A stretch of 64,000 nt of DNA from Methylobacterium symbioticum. GTDB lineage: Bacteria; Pseudomonadota; Alphaproteobacteria; Rhizobiales; Beijerinckiaceae. The stretch is taken from NCBI RefSeq assembly GCF_902141845.1, contig NZ_CABFPH010000001.1, positions 1-64,000 of the forward strand, written 5' to 3'. Within the stretch, counting starts at the first letter, position 1. Each line of letters begins with the position of its first letter. The translations under genes were made by a program, and so were the position numbers. The notes under the pieces were generated by a model. It was not told the origin of the DNA, did no database searches, and worked only from the letters and a program-made list of their open reading frames with translations. This document shows, in pieces, positions 54,355 through 63,471 of this stretch.

Positions 54355-55581
54355 GTGGCAACGAGCGCGGCATCCTGGCCCGCCTCCCCCATCGGACACA
54401 GGCGCGGCCTTGGCGCGACAGCGGACGGCCCGACCCTTCCTCAGCGCGCGGATGTGGCGATCGTCGGCGGCGGCCTGATCGGCCTCGCCGCCGCGTGGCG
54501 CCTCGCCCAGGCCGGGCTTTCGGTCGTCGTTGTGGAGCGCGACACGATCGGCGCGGGCGCGAGCCTCGCCGCCACCGGCATGCTGGCGCCGGCGGCCGAG
54601 CACGAGCCGGGCTCCGACCTGCTCCTGCCCCTCGCCCTCGACTCGCTGCGGCGCTGGCCGGGCTTCCGCGACGACCTCCAGGCCGCGTCCGGCATCGACA
54701 TCGATTACCGCGAGGACGGCACGCTGGTCCTCGCCATCGGCCGCGACGAGGTCGACCGCCTGCGCTTCCGCTACGATCTGCAACGGCGCTCGGGCGTCGC
54801 CGCGGAATGGCTGTCGGGCACCGAGGTCCGCCGCCGCGAGCCGACGCTCCGCCCCTCCGTCACCGCGGGGGTGCTCTGCCCGCTCGATCATCAGGTCGAC
54901 CCGCGCCTCGTGATGGCGGCGCTCGCCGCCGCCTGTCGCGCGGCAGGCGTCGCGATCATCGAGGCCTGCGCCGCGACGGGGCTCCTCTGGACCAACGGAC
55001 GGGTCACCGGCCTGCACACGGCGCGCGGCACCATCGCGGCGGGCACCACCGTGCTGGCGAGCGGCGCCTGGAGCGGCGAGAGCGGCCTGCTGCCCGAGCA
55101 CCTCGCCCTGCCGGTCCGCCCGCTGAAGGGCCAGTCGATCGCCCTGCGCACCACACGACAGACGGGCACGCTGTCGCAGATGGTCTGGACCGAGCAGGTG
55201 CACATGGCGCCGAAAGGCGACGGGCATCTCATCGTCGGGGCGACGGTGGAGGATTGCGGCTTCCGGCCCGGCGTCACCGCGGGCGGGCTCTATGCCCTGC
55301 TCGAAGGCGCGCGCCGGGTTCTGCCCGGCATCGAGGAGATGGCGGTCGAGGCTGTGTGGAGCGGCTACCGCCCCACCTCGGACGACGACGCCCCGATCAT
55401 CGACACGCTGGCGCCGGGCCTCGTCGCCGCGACGGGACACCACCGCAATGGGTACCTGCTGGCCCCGGTCACCGCGGACGCGGTGGCGGCGCTGCTGACC
55501 GCGGGCGCGCTCCCCGACGTGGCGCGCCCCTTCACCGTGGCACGCTTCGGGCGCACGGAGACCGTGAGGGCCTTCGCATGA
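54355..55581 (+). CDS. thiO: Glycine oxidase ThiO
   Basis: ThiO is an FAD enzyme that oxidises glycine to dehydroglycine, the imine used to build the thiazole ring. The 408-residue DAO-family protein has a dinucleotide fold ADVAIVGGGLIGLAAAWRLA at ~30 and ERDTIGAGASLAATGMLAP. The C-terminal FAD block is YRPTSDDDAPIIDTLAPGLV, followed by ATGHHRNGYLLAP. The frame is open back into the riboswitch. GTG at 54355 has GGAG 9 bases upstream and is the better start. The stop overlaps the thiS ATG by 4 bp. First gene of the riboswitch-controlled unit. Confidence 0.9.
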   Translation: MATSAASWPASPIGHRRGLGATADGPTLPQRADVAIVGGGLIGLAAAWRLAQAGLSVVVVERDTIGAGASLAATGMLAPAAEHEPGSDLLLPLALDSLRRWPGFRDDLQAASGIDIDYREDGTLVLAIGRDEVDRLRFRYDLQRRSGVAAEWLSGTEVRRREPTLRPSVTAGVLCPLDHQVDPRLVMAALAAACRAAGVAIIEACAATGLLWTNGRVTGLHTARGTIAAGTTVLASGAWSGESGLLPEHLALPVRPLKGQSIALRTTRQTGTLSQMVWTEQVHMAPKGDGHLIVGATVEDCGFRPGVTAGGLYALLEGARRVLPGIEEMAVEAVWSGYRPTSDDDAPIIDTLAPGLVAATGHHRNGYLLAPVTADAVAALLTAGALPDVARPFTVARFGRTETVRAFA

Positions 55582-55790
55582 ACCTGCTGATCAACGGCGA
55601 GCCCCGGACTGCCGAGGCTGACACCGTCGAGGCCGTTTTCCGGGCCGAAGCCGAGGAGACCGGCATCGAGAGCCCGGAGGGCATCGCTATCGCCCTCAAC
55701 GGGCGCGTCGTGCGCCGTCGCGACTGGGCGGGCACGCCCGTCAGCGAGGGCGACCGCATCGAGATCGTCCGCGCCATGCAGGGAGGCTGA
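55578..55790 (+). CDS. thiS: Sulfur carrier protein ThiS
   Basis: ThiS is a 70-residue ubiquitin-like sulfur carrier. Its C-terminal Gly-Gly (MQGG) is adenylated by ThiF and converted to a thiocarboxylate that supplies sulfur to ThiG. The start MNLLINGEPRTAEADTVEAV and the GIAIALNGRVVRRRDW segment fit the beta-grasp fold. It is overlapped at its start by thiO (ATGA) and followed by thiG after 3 bp, with the thiG Shine-Dalgarno (GGAGG) inside its last codons. No thiF is in the window. Confidence 0.93.
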   Translation: MNLLINGEPRTAEADTVEAVFRAEAEETGIESPEGIAIALNGRVVRRRDWAGTPVSEGDRIEIVRAMQGG

Positions 55791-55793
55791 AGC

Positions 55794-56612
55794 ATGAGCG
55801 ACCCCCAGACCGTCACGCCGCTGCGCCAGGGCACCGGCCCGGACAGCGACGACGCCCTTGTGATCGCGGGCGTGCGCCTCGCCTCGCGCCTGTTCATCGG
55901 CAGCGCCGGCTATCCGAGCCAAGCGATCCTGCGCGACGCCGTCGAGGCGAGCGGCGCGGACATCGTCACCGCCTCGATCCGCCGGGTCTCGCTGCAGGGC
56001 CACGGCTCCGACACGGTGCGGATCCTCAAGGGCAAGCGTTTCCTGCCGAACACCGCCGGCTGCGAGACCGCCCGCGATGCCATCGTCACGGCCGAGCTCG
56101 CCCGCGAGGCGCTCGACACCAACTGGATCAAGGTCGAGGTGATCGGCGACCGCGAGACGCTCTACCCGGACGTCGCGGAGCTGATCGAGGCCTGCCGCCA
56201 CCTCGTGGATGACGGCTTCGTGGTGCTGCCCTACTGCAACGACGACCCGATAGTCTGCCAGCGGCTGGAGGATATCGGCTGCGCCGCGGTGATGCCGATG
56301 GGTTCGCTGATTGGCTCTGGGATGGGAGTGGCAAACCCGGCCAATCTCGAACTGATCTGCCGCCGGGCCAAGGTGCCCGTCGTGGTCGATGCCGGGATCG
56401 GCACCGCCTCGGACGCAGTGATCGCCATGGAACTCGGCGCGTCCGCCTGCCTGATCAACACCGCGGTCGCCAAGGCCGACGATCCCGTCCGTATGGCGCG
56501 CGCCATGCGCCACGCGGTGGAAGCCGGCCGCGACGCGCATCGCGCCGGGCGCATCCCGCGGCGCGGCCGGGCCGAGCCGTCGAGCCCGCAACTCGGTCTG
56601 GTCGGCTCCTAA
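55794..56612 (+). CDS. thiG: Thiazole synthase ThiG
   Basis: ThiG condenses 1-deoxyxylulose-5-phosphate, dehydroglycine and ThiS thiocarboxylate to thiazole phosphate. The 272-residue TIM-barrel has the Schiff-base lysine in [36 protein letters not shown], and phosphate-binding blocks [13 protein letters not shown] and [12 protein letters not shown]. The N-terminal ~20 residues before [19 protein letters not shown] are a short extension. It is third gene in the unit. Confidence 0.95.
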   Translation: MSDPQTVTPLRQGTGPDSDDALVIAGVRLASRLFIGSAGYPSQAILRDAVEASGADIVTASIRRVSLQGHGSDTVRILKGKRFLPNTAGCETARDAIVTAELAREALDTNWIKVEVIGDRETLYPDVAELIEACRHLVDDGFVVLPYCNDDPIVCQRLEDIGCAAVMPMGSLIGSGMGVANPANLELICRRAKVPVVVDAGIGTASDAVIAMELGASACLINTAVAKADDPVRMARAMRHAVEAGRDAHRAGRIPRRGRAEPSSPQLGLVGS

Positions 56613-56640
56613 CCGGACGAGAAAGCTGTCCGGACAAGGA

Positions 56641-56668
56641 CTTGACGTTATAGCCGTCGGCGTAACGA
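56641..56668 (+). promoter_or_regulatory. Possible secondary promoter for thiE
   Basis: CTTGAC (56641-56646) matches the alphaproteobacterial -35 consensus, with a poor -10 (TAACGA, 56663-56668) 16 bases on. A CCGGAC/GTCCGG hairpin (56613-56633) right after the thiG stop might separate thiE from the upstream genes. Weak on its own. Confidence 0.28.
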
Positions 56669-56714
56669 TCGGTTAGGCCTCCTTGGCGACGTGCGCCGAG
56701 GGGGATGCCGGTTC

Positions 56715-57392
56715 GTGAAGGAGAGCGTGCCAGACCCGTCGCCGGATTCCGCGGCCCGTGCCGGGCCGCGTTCCCGCCTTCCCGGGCCTCTCCTCCTCGT
56801 CACCGACCGGCTCGGGGCCACCCGGCCGCTCACCGAGACGGTGGCGGCCTTCCTCGGGGCCGGCGGCTCCTGGGTCTGGTTCCGCGACCGCGACCTGCCT
56901 CGCGACGAGCGCCGCCGCCTGGCGGAACGGGTCGCCGAGCGCGTGTTCGCGGAGGGCGGCACGCTCACGATCGGGTCCGATCTCGACCTCGCCGCGGAAC
57001 TCGGCGCGGACGGCGTGCATCTCGGTGGCGGACACGGCGACCGGATCGGTGCGGCTCGAAACCGGCTCGGGACGCGGGCCCTGATCGGCCTCTCAGCCCA
57101 TAGCTCCACCGAGACCGCCGAGGCCGCCGCGCGGGGGGCCGACTACGCCACCCTGAGCCCGATCTTCCCGAGCGCGAGCAAACCGGGCTACGGCCCCGCC
57201 CTCGGTCCGGACGCCATCCGGACGGCACCCGGCCTTCCCATCGTGGCGCTCGGCGGCGTCACCGCCGATACGGTCGGGGCCTGCCGGGCGGCGGGCGCAG
57301 CCGCCTGCGCCGTGATGGGAGCGGTCATGTCCGCCCCCGATCCCGGCACCGCGACCCGGCGCTTGCTGGAGGCCTGGAACCGGGCGCAGTGA
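56715..57392 (+). CDS. thiE: ThiE/TenI-family thiamine phosphate synthase-like protein
   Basis: ThiE joins thiazole phosphate and HMP-pyrophosphate to thiamine phosphate. The 225-residue TIM-barrel has LLLVTDRLGATRPL, LGADGVHLGGGHG, LSAHSSTETAEAAARGADYA, LSPIFPSASKPGYG and LPIVALGGV. Several active-site positions differ from classical ThiE: the QxRxK strand is VWFRDRD (~54-60), the IND segment is IGSD, and HLGQ is HLGG. It may be a diverged ThiE or a TenI-type thiazole tautomerase. The start is unsettled: GTG at 56691, 56715 or 56727. I chose 56715, which has a G-rich stretch upstream. It is 102 bp after thiG and 10 bp from the convergent Anbu stop. Confidence 0.8.
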   Translation: MKESVPDPSPDSAARAGPRSRLPGPLLLVTDRLGATRPLTETVAAFLGAGGSWVWFRDRDLPRDERRRLAERVAERVFAEGGTLTIGSDLDLAAELGADGVHLGGGHGDRIGAARNRLGTRALIGLSAHSSTETAEAAARGADYATLSPIFPSASKPGYGPALGPDAIRTAPGLPIVALGGVTADTVGACRAAGAAACAVMGAVMSAPDPGTATRRLLEAWNRAQ

Positions 57393-57402
57393 GGCGTCGC
57401 GC

Positions 57403-58158
57403 CTATTTGGCCGGTGCCGGGGGGCCGTAGGGCGGCCGCGGGATCGCCCGATGGGCAGCCCGAAGTGCGGCGGACCAGCGCTCGCGCAGGTCGTGAAAAT
57501 AGGTCTCGCCCGCCTCGATCCGGTGATTGACCTCGAGGTCGAGGGCGCCGCGGCGCGCCACCGCGATGTCGATGGGCAGGCCGACGCCGAGATTCGAGCG
57601 CATGGTCGAATCCATCGAGACGAGGCCGATCTTGAGCGCGTCGTACAGGTCGGTCTCGAACTTCACCGCGCGGTCGAGGATCGGCTTGCCGTATTTGTGC
57701 TCGCCGATCTGCAGGAAGGGCGCGTCGGTCGAGCACTCGATGAAATTGCCGGCGGAGTAGATCAGGTAGAGCTTCATCGGCTCGGTGCCGATCTGGCCGC
57801 CGAAGAGCAGCGAGATCGAGAAGCGGATCTGCGCCGCATCGAACCCGGCCTGCTCGATCGACCGGACCCGGCGGATCGCCCGACCGATGAGCTGCGCCGC
57901 CTGGAACATGGTCGGCGCCTCGATCAGCTTCTGTGCGGGCTCGTCCTCCTCGCCGGGGACGCCCTCCGAGAGCAGGCTCAGCACCGATTGCGTGATCGAG
58001 AGGTTGCCGGCCGAAGCCAGCAGCATCACGCGCTCGCCGGGCACGCTGAAATGGTGCAGCTTGCGGTAGGTCGAGATGTCGTCGAGCCCCGCATTCGTGC
58101 GGGTATCGGCGACCATCACGAGCCCGTCCTCGACGAGCAGGCCGACGCAGTAGGTCAT
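57403..58158 (-). CDS. Anbu, bacterial proteasome-related protease
   Basis: A 251-residue Ntn-hydrolase of the Anbu family (predicted proteasome-type protease, related to HslV and proteasome beta subunits). The sequence begins MTYCVGLLVEDGLVMVADTR, so removal of Met exposes Thr as catalytic nucleophile. Asp in MVADTRTNAGLDDISTY and the HHFSVPGERVMLLASAGNLS block follow, then STDAPFLQIGEHKYGKPILD and LVSMDSTMRSNLGVGLPIDI. Structures of relatives show open helical rings rather than closed barrels. It is the last gene of a four-gene set with a transglutaminase-like protein, an alpha-E protein and an ATP-grasp ligase. No unfoldase is adjacent. Confidence 0.92.
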   Translation of the reverse strand: MTYCVGLLVEDGLVMVADTRTNAGLDDISTYRKLHHFSVPGERVMLLASAGNLSITQSVLSLLSEGVPGEEDEPAQKLIEAPTMFQAAQLIGRAIRRVRSIEQAGFDAAQIRFSISLLFGGQIGTEPMKLYLIYSAGNFIECSTDAPFLQIGEHKYGKPILDRAVKFETDLYDALKIGLVSMDSTMRSNLGVGLPIDIAVARRGALDLEVNHRIEAGETYFHDLRERWSAALRAAHRAIPRPPYGPPAPAK

Positions 58159-58218
58159 CGAACGAACGCCCCCGCCCGCTGGCTCAACCCCCGGGCCGCG
58201 GGCTCTTGGTTTCGAGAA

Positions 58219-59046
58219 TCAGGATTGTCTGGCGGCCTGGGATTGCTCCACCTTGAGGCGCACGTCCAGCGTCTCCGTGCCGCCGCCCGTGCGGCTGCCG
58301 CGGATCGGGGCGGCGCCGAGGTAGTCGAGGCCGCAGGCGACACGCACATAGTTCTCCGAGGTGCCGGCGCCGTGGGCCGGGTCGAAGGCGACCCAGCCGA
58401 GATCGGGCACCAGTGCCTCGGCCCAGCCATGCGGCGCCTCACCGTCCTCCGCCTCGTCCTCGCGCTTGCGGTAGCCCGAGACGTAGCGCGCCGGGATCTG
58501 CAGGTGGCGCGCGGCGGCGATGAAGACATGGGCGACGTCCTGGCAATTGCCGGTCCCGGCCGCGAAGGCCTTGGGGGCGGGCACCGCCTGGCCGGCGGGC
58601 GCACGCACGAAGGCGACCTTCTCGTGCACCGCGGCAAGCAGCCGGTGCAGGATCGGCAGCTCCGCCCGGTCGCCCGCCGCAGCCACCGTCTCGGCGAAAG
58701 CCTGGATCTCGGCATCGGGAACGCAGAGATCGCTCTCGCGCAGATAGAACAGATCGGGCAGGCGCTCGACAGCGCCGCGCACGATGCCGTGCGTCTCGAA
58801 GGTGTCGACCTCGCCGGCCACGCGGATGGTCAGCGAATCGGCCGGCTCGTCCGGCGTGAACCAGTGCACGATATTGCCGAAACCGTCCTCGCGCTCGGTC
58901 AGGCGCCCGTCGACGGAGGTGTCGATGCGCCAGCGGCGGACATATTGCCCGTCATGGTCGCGGGGCGTCAGGCGCAGGACCTGGATCAGGCCGCGGGCCG
59001 GCTGCTCGTAGGTGTAGAGGGTCTCGTGGACCACACAGATGCGCAT
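58219..59046 (-). CDS. Transglutaminase-like cysteine peptidase of the Anbu cluster
   Basis: A 275-residue protein with an N-terminal beta domain (RICVVHETLYTYEQPARGLI, LRLTPRDHDGQYVRRWRID) and a transglutaminase/protease core. The triad is complete: Cys168 (GTGNCQDVAHV), His206 (PHGWAEAL), Asp222 (VAFDPAHG). Proteins of this layout are predicted peptidases or amide-bond transferases. The ATG at 59046 starts at the conserved beta strand; the longer open frame is not family-like. It is followed by Anbu after 60 bp. In the predicted system it would cut or trim the peptide made by the ATP-grasp ligase. Confidence 0.92.
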   Translation of the reverse strand: MRICVVHETLYTYEQPARGLIQVLRLTPRDHDGQYVRRWRIDTSVDGRLTEREDGFGNIVHWFTPDEPADSLTIRVAGEVDTFETHGIVRGAVERLPDLFYLRESDLCVPDAEIQAFAETVAAAGDRAELPILHRLLAAVHEKVAFVRAPAGQAVPAPKAFAAGTGNCQDVAHVFIAAARHLQIPARYVSGYRKREDEAEDGEAPHGWAEALVPDLGWVAFDPAHGAGTSENYVRVACGLDYLGAAPIRGSRTGGGTETLDVRLKVEQSQAARQS

Positions 59047-59149
59047 GCGGGTGTCTATCCCAGAGTGCTCCGCGCCGAACGGGCGGCCGGTTTGGCGCGG
59101 AACGATGCGCCGTGGCAGGGGCCTCGGCGCAACCCGGCCCAGCGATCCG

Positions 59150-60094
59150 TCAGACCAGGTACTGCTCGGCGATCGCCGCGCCGACCCGGTTGTTCTCCCC
59201 GATGAAGCCGGTGACGAACTCGTGCAGGCCCGAGGCGAAGATGCGGTCGATATTGTCACCCTCGAGCTTGGCCAGCATGTTGCTGGCAAGCCTCTGGCTC
59301 GGACCGCGTCGGCCATAGGCGTCGGCGATCAGGTCGAGATGCTCCACCAGCATGCCGTAGCAGCTCGCGAACGAGCGCGGCATCTGCCGGTTGAGGATGA
59401 GCAGGTCAGCGACGAGGAGCGGCTTGATGCTCTCGCGGTAGACCCAGTGATAGGCCGTGAAGGCGGAGACCTCGCGCAGGATCGTGGTCCACTGGAAGTA
59501 GTCGAGGCTGCCGCCGACCTTCTCGCTGGCCGGCAGCAGGATCTGGTACTTCACATCGAGGATGCGGGCGGTGTTGTCGGCCCGCTCGAGCGCGGTTCCG
59601 AGGCGGGTGAACCAGTAGGCGTCGTTCCGGAGCATGGTGCGGTAGGCCGAGCCATCGAAGGTCAGCGAGATGCCCTTCACCCAATCGAGGAAGCGCGAGA
59701 ACTCGTCGCGCGTCAGATCACGGCCCTCGTAGGAGCGCAGCTCCAGCCAGGCCCCGTTGATCGTGTCCCACATCTCCGTGGTGAGTGCCGTGCGCACGGC
59801 GCGGGCATTCTCGCGTGCCGTCTCGATGCAGGTTCGGATCGAGGACGGGTTCTTTGGACTGAAGGCGAGGAAGTCGCAGACCGTGTGGCTGTTGATTCCA
59901 TCGTAATGGGCCTTGAACGCCTCCGGATCACCGGCGGACGCCAGCGCCGAGGCCCATTCGTTGGTCTCGCCGCCGCCGTAGTTCGTCGGCAGCGAGGCGA
60001 GGCGGTGCGCGGCGTCGAGGATGCGCGCCACGAACTCGGCGCGCTCGACGTAGCGCGAGAGCCAGTAGAGGTTGTCGGCGGTCCTAGACAGCAT
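59150..60094 (-). CDS. Alpha-E domain protein of the Anbu cluster
   Basis: A 314-residue, almost entirely helical protein of the alpha-E family (DUF403). The start MLSRTADNLYWLSRYVERAE, followed by FVARILDAAHRL, is diagnostic, as are NARAVRTALTTEMWDTINGA and LGTALERADNTARILDVKYQ. No catalytic motif is apparent. It always accompanies the circularly permuted ATP-grasp protein, sometimes fused to it, and is thought to assist the ligase. It sits between the ligase gene (73 bp) and the transglutaminase gene (103 bp). Confidence 0.92.
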   Translation of the reverse strand: MLSRTADNLYWLSRYVERAEFVARILDAAHRLASLPTNYGGGETNEWASALASAGDPEAFKAHYDGINSHTVCDFLAFSPKNPSSIRTCIETARENARAVRTALTTEMWDTINGAWLELRSYEGRDLTRDEFSRFLDWVKGISLTFDGSAYRTMLRNDAYWFTRLGTALERADNTARILDVKYQILLPASEKVGGSLDYFQWTTILREVSAFTAYHWVYRESIKPLLVADLLILNRQMPRSFASCYGMLVEHLDLIADAYGRRGPSQRLASNMLAKLEGDNIDRIFASGLHEFVTGFIGENNRVGAAIAEQYLV

Positions 60095-60167
60095 GGGTAC
60101 TTCGCTGGGTTGATCCCGGGCCGGCCCGGGACCGCGTTGAAGGATAGGTCTCAGGTCGCGCGGCGCG

Positions 60168-61607
60168 TCAGGCGTCGAGAACCCAGGTGTCCTTGGTGCC
60201 GCCGCCCTGGCTGGAATTCACCACGAGCGAACCCTCCTTCAGGGCGACGCGGGTCAGGCCACCCGGCACGATGCGGATCTCGTCCGCGCCGCAGAGCACG
60301 AAGGGCCGGAGATCGACATGGCGGGGGGCGACCCCCGAGGCAACGAAGGTCGGGCAGGTCGAGAGCGAGAGGGTCGGCTGGGCGATGAACCCGTCGGGCG
60401 CGTGGCGCAGGCGCCGCCCGAACTCGTCGATCTCACGCTTGGTGGCGTGCGGACCCACCAGCATGCCGTAGCCGCCCGATCCGTTGACCTCCTTCACGAC
60501 GAGGTCCTTGAGGTTGTCCATCACGTAGGCGAAGGCCTCCTTCTCGCGGCAGCGCCAGGTCGGCACGTTGTGCAGGATGGGCTCCTCGCCGGTGAAGAAC
60601 TTCACGATCTCCGGCATGTAGCTGTAGACCGCCTTGTCGTCGGCGACGCCGGTGCCGACCGCGTTGGCGAGCGTGACGGTCCCGCGCTCGTAGGCGTTCA
60701 TGAGGCCCGGCACGCCGAGCACCGAATCCGGCCGGAACACGAGCGGGTCGAGGAAGTCGTCGTCGAGGCGGCGATAGATCACGTCGACCCGGCGCGGCCC
60801 CTCGGTGGTGCGCATGTAGACGACGTCGTCCTTGGTGAAGAGGTCGGACGCCTCCACCAGTTCGACGCCGAGCTTGTCCGCCAGGAAGGAGTGCTCGTAG
60901 AAGGCCGAGTTATAGCGGCCCGGGGTCAGCAGCACGCAGGTCGGATCGCGAGTCGCGGTCGTCGGCGCGAGGCTGCGCAGCGTCGCCAGCAGCGCGTCCG
61001 GATAGTTCTCGACCGGCGCCACCCGGTGGCGCGAGAACAGGTCCGGGAACAGGCGCAGCATCACCTCCCGGTTCTCCAGCATGTAGGACACGCCCGAGGG
61101 GATGCGCGCATTGTCCTCCAGCACGAAGAAATCGTTCTCGCCGGTGCGGACGATGTCGATCCCGGCGATGTGGACGTAGAGGTCGTGCGGCACGCGGAAG
61201 CCCCGCATCTCCATGCGGTAATGCGCGTTCCGGTAGACGAGGTCGGCGGGGATGATGCCCGCCTTGATGCATTCCTGCGCCCCGTACACGTCTTTCAGGA
61301 AGGCGTTGATCGCGGTGACGCGCTGCTTCAGCCCGCGCTCCAGGAAGCTCCATTCCGGCTTGGTGAGCACCCGCGGGATGATGTCGAACGGAATCAGCCG
61401 CTCGGTCGATTCGTTGTCGCCGTAGACCGCGAAGGTGATGCCGATGCGCCGGAACAGCAGCTCCGCCTGGCTGCGCCGGGTGTTGAAGTGCTCGGACGGC
61501 GTCGCGTCCAGCCAGGCCCGGAGCTGCCCGTAGGCCTCGCGGACCTCGGCGGCGCTCACCGCCGGGCCATCCAGCCCGGTCATCTCATCGAACGCCACGC
61601 CCGCCAT
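60168..61607 (-). CDS. Circularly permuted ATP-grasp ligase of the Anbu cluster
   Basis: A 479-residue protein of the circularly permuted ATP-grasp group (COG2308-like). Diagnostic blocks are FNTRRSQAELLFRRIGITFA, VYGDNESTERLIPFDIIPRV, ALFLKDVYGAQ-type AFLKDVYGAQECIKAGIIPA, FFVLEDNARIPSGVSYMLEN, YNSAFYEHSFLADKLGVELV, and KEVNGSGGYGMLVGP. ATP-grasp enzymes join carboxylates to amines, so peptide or amide synthesis is the expected chemistry; the substrate is unknown. The ATG at 61607 has GGGAGG 7 bases upstream. First gene of the four-gene Anbu set. Confidence 0.92.
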   Translation of the reverse strand: MAGVAFDEMTGLDGPAVSAAEVREAYGQLRAWLDATPSEHFNTRRSQAELLFRRIGITFAVYGDNESTERLIPFDIIPRVLTKPEWSFLERGLKQRVTAINAFLKDVYGAQECIKAGIIPADLVYRNAHYRMEMRGFRVPHDLYVHIAGIDIVRTGENDFFVLEDNARIPSGVSYMLENREVMLRLFPDLFSRHRVAPVENYPDALLATLRSLAPTTATRDPTCVLLTPGRYNSAFYEHSFLADKLGVELVEASDLFTKDDVVYMRTTEGPRRVDVIYRRLDDDFLDPLVFRPDSVLGVPGLMNAYERGTVTLANAVGTGVADDKAVYSYMPEIVKFFTGEEPILHNVPTWRCREKEAFAYVMDNLKDLVVKEVNGSGGYGMLVGPHATKREIDEFGRRLRHAPDGFIAQPTLSLSTCPTFVASGVAPRHVDLRPFVLCGADEIRIVPGGLTRVALKEGSLVVNSSQGGGTKDTWVLDA

Positions 61608-61699
61608 ACAGGTGCCTCCCAGATACCCCACGCTAGAGGCAAGAGGCGCGCCATGCCAAGCCGGCGCGGTCTCCCGCCACGGGCTGGCTTGAGACAGCC

Positions 61700-62434
61700 T
61701 CAGATCAATTTCAGACCTTTGAGGCTGGCATGTCCCCCCCGGCCGAGGATGATGTGGTCGTGGACGACGATTCCAAGGGGTTCGAGAACCGAGATCACGT
61801 CGCGCGTCATGCGCACATCGGCCGCCGAGGGGGCCGGATCGCCCGAGGGATGGTTGTGGGCGAGGATGATCGCGGTGGCCGACAGTTCGAGAGCCCGGCG
61901 CGCCACCTCGCGGGGATAGACCGGCGTGTGGTCGACGGTGCCGCGGCCCTGCACCTCGTCGGCGATCAGGTGGTTGCGCTTGTCGAGGAAGAGCACGCGG
62001 AACTCCTCGCGCGTGCAGAAGGCCATGGTGGCGCGGCAATAGTCGAGCACGGCCGACCACGACGACAGGAGCGGTCGCTCCAGGATGGCGCCGCGGGCGA
62101 GCCGCCGTCCGGCCGCCTCGATCAGCTTGAGATCGGCGATCACGCCGGCGCTGACGCCCTCGACCTCGGAGAGGCGGGCGGGCTCGGCGCCGAGCACCTC
62201 CGCGAAGCTGCCGAACCGGCTGACCAGCGCCTTGGCGAGCGGCTTCACGTCCCGCCGCGGGATCGCCCGGAAGAGCACGAGCTCCAGGAGTTCGTAATCG
62301 GCGAGCGCGTCGGCACCGCCTTGCGCGAACCGGGCGCGCAGACGCTCGCGGTGGCCGTGATAATGCGGCTCCGCGGGCTCCGGCGCGGCTTCCGCGAGCC
62401 CGGGCTCCACGGCGTCGCGCGGCCGGCGGCCCAT
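61700..62434 (-). CDS. radC: RadC/JAB-domain DNA-associated protein
   Basis: A 244-residue RadC. The N-terminal helix-hairpin-helix UPF0758 part ([40 protein letters not shown]) precedes a JAB/MPN+ metalloprotease-like domain with the metal motif [14 protein letters not shown] and an upstream Glu. Despite its name a repair role is doubtful, and the function remains unclear. The ATG lies 1 nt after the map stop (TGATATG), so it is coupled to map. It is followed by the Anbu set after 92 bp. Confidence 0.92.
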   Translation of the reverse strand: MGRRPRDAVEPGLAEAAPEPAEPHYHGHRERLRARFAQGGADALADYELLELVLFRAIPRRDVKPLAKALVSRFGSFAEVLGAEPARLSEVEGVSAGVIADLKLIEAAGRRLARGAILERPLLSSWSAVLDYCRATMAFCTREEFRVLFLDKRNHLIADEVQGRGTVDHTPVYPREVARRALELSATAIILAHNHPSGDPAPSAADVRMTRDVISVLEPLGIVVHDHIILGRGGHASLKGLKLI

Positions 62435-62435
62435 A

Positions 62436-63269
62436 TCAGGTGCCGGCGGGATTGACGGGCTGGTGCAGGCCTTTGGGCGAGGCCGTGAAGATCTCGACGC
62501 CGGTCTCGGTCACGGCGACCGTGTGCTCGAACTGGGCCGAGAGCGAGCGGTCGCGGGTGACCGCGGTCCAGCCGTCTGAGAGCACCTTCACGGCGGGGCG
62601 GCCGAGATTGATCATCGGCTCGATGGTGAAGAACTGCCCCGGCTTGAGGGGCACGTCGTAGCTCGCCTCGACATAGTGCAGGATGGTCGGAGCGTCGTGG
62701 TAGGTGCGGCCGAGCCCGTGGCCGCAGAAGTCGCGCACCACCGAGCAGCGCTCGGCTTCCGCGAAGGTCTGGATCGCGCGGCCGATATCGTTGGTCGAGC
62801 CACCCGGCTTCACCGCGGCCACACCCCGCATCAGGGCCTCGTAGGTGATCTCGCACAGACGCGCCGCCTTGCGCGGCACCTCGCCGACGAAGGCCATCCG
62901 GCTCGAATCGCCGTGCCAGCCGTCGAGGATCAGGCAGATGTCGAGGTTGACGATGTCGCCCTCGCGCAGCGGCTTGTCGTTGGGGATGCCGTGGCAGACC
63001 ACATGGTTGATCGAGGTGCAGATCGACTTCGGATAGCCCCGGTAGAGCAGCGAGGCCGGATAGGCGCCGTGGTCCATCGCGAACTCGTAGGCGAGCCGGT
63101 CGAGCGCCTCGGTGGTGACGCCGGGCTGCGTCGCCTCCATCAGGAGGTCGAGCGCCTCGGCGGTGAGCCGCCCGGCCCTGCGCATGCCCGCGAACCCCTC
63201 GGGGCCGTGGATCGGCGGTTCCCGCGCGCGGCGCGCCCCCCGCGCGCTGGCTTCATCGTGCTGAGTCAT
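62436..63269 (-). CDS. map: Type I methionine aminopeptidase
   Basis: Removes initiator methionine from nascent proteins. The 277-residue enzyme keeps the five metal ligands: Asp in [17 protein letters not shown] (two), His in [13 protein letters not shown], Glu in [10 protein letters not shown] and Glu in [14 protein letters not shown]. The N-terminal ~25 residues ([14 protein letters not shown]) are an extension. The ATG at 63269 precedes the conserved [20 protein letters not shown]. The upstream open frame of 50 codons is Arg-rich and rejected. Possibly also needed to expose the Thr nucleophile of Anbu nearby. Confidence 0.95.
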   Translation of the reverse strand: MTQHDEASARGARRAREPPIHGPEGFAGMRRAGRLTAEALDLLMEATQPGVTTEALDRLAYEFAMDHGAYPASLLYRGYPKSICTSINHVVCHGIPNDKPLREGDIVNLDICLILDGWHGDSSRMAFVGEVPRKAARLCEITYEALMRGVAAVKPGGSTNDIGRAIQTFAEAERCSVVRDFCGHGLGRTYHDAPTILHYVEASYDVPLKPGQFFTIEPMINLGRPAVKVLSDGWTAVTRDRSLSAQFEHTVAVTETGVEIFTASPKGLHQPVNPAGT

Positions 63270-63471
63270 GAAGAGCTGATCTGAAAGACGTCCGCCGCCT
63301 ATGTACGGCGCGGGGACCGGCGCGCCAAGCGCGCATCGAGCCGGCATCCTCCGTGCGGCCCTCGCCTCGCGGCGACGAGGCTTGCGCCGGGCGCGAGGCT
63401 GGCGGCATAAGCGGGGCACGATCGGGATCGGGGCGCGTCGTCAGCGCCGCCGCGAGGAGCAGGGCGCCAGG

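Noticed and set aside
53170..55443. A 757-codon open frame on the minus strand
   Set aside because: Antisense to the cyclase gene, the TPP riboswitch and thiO, all well supported.
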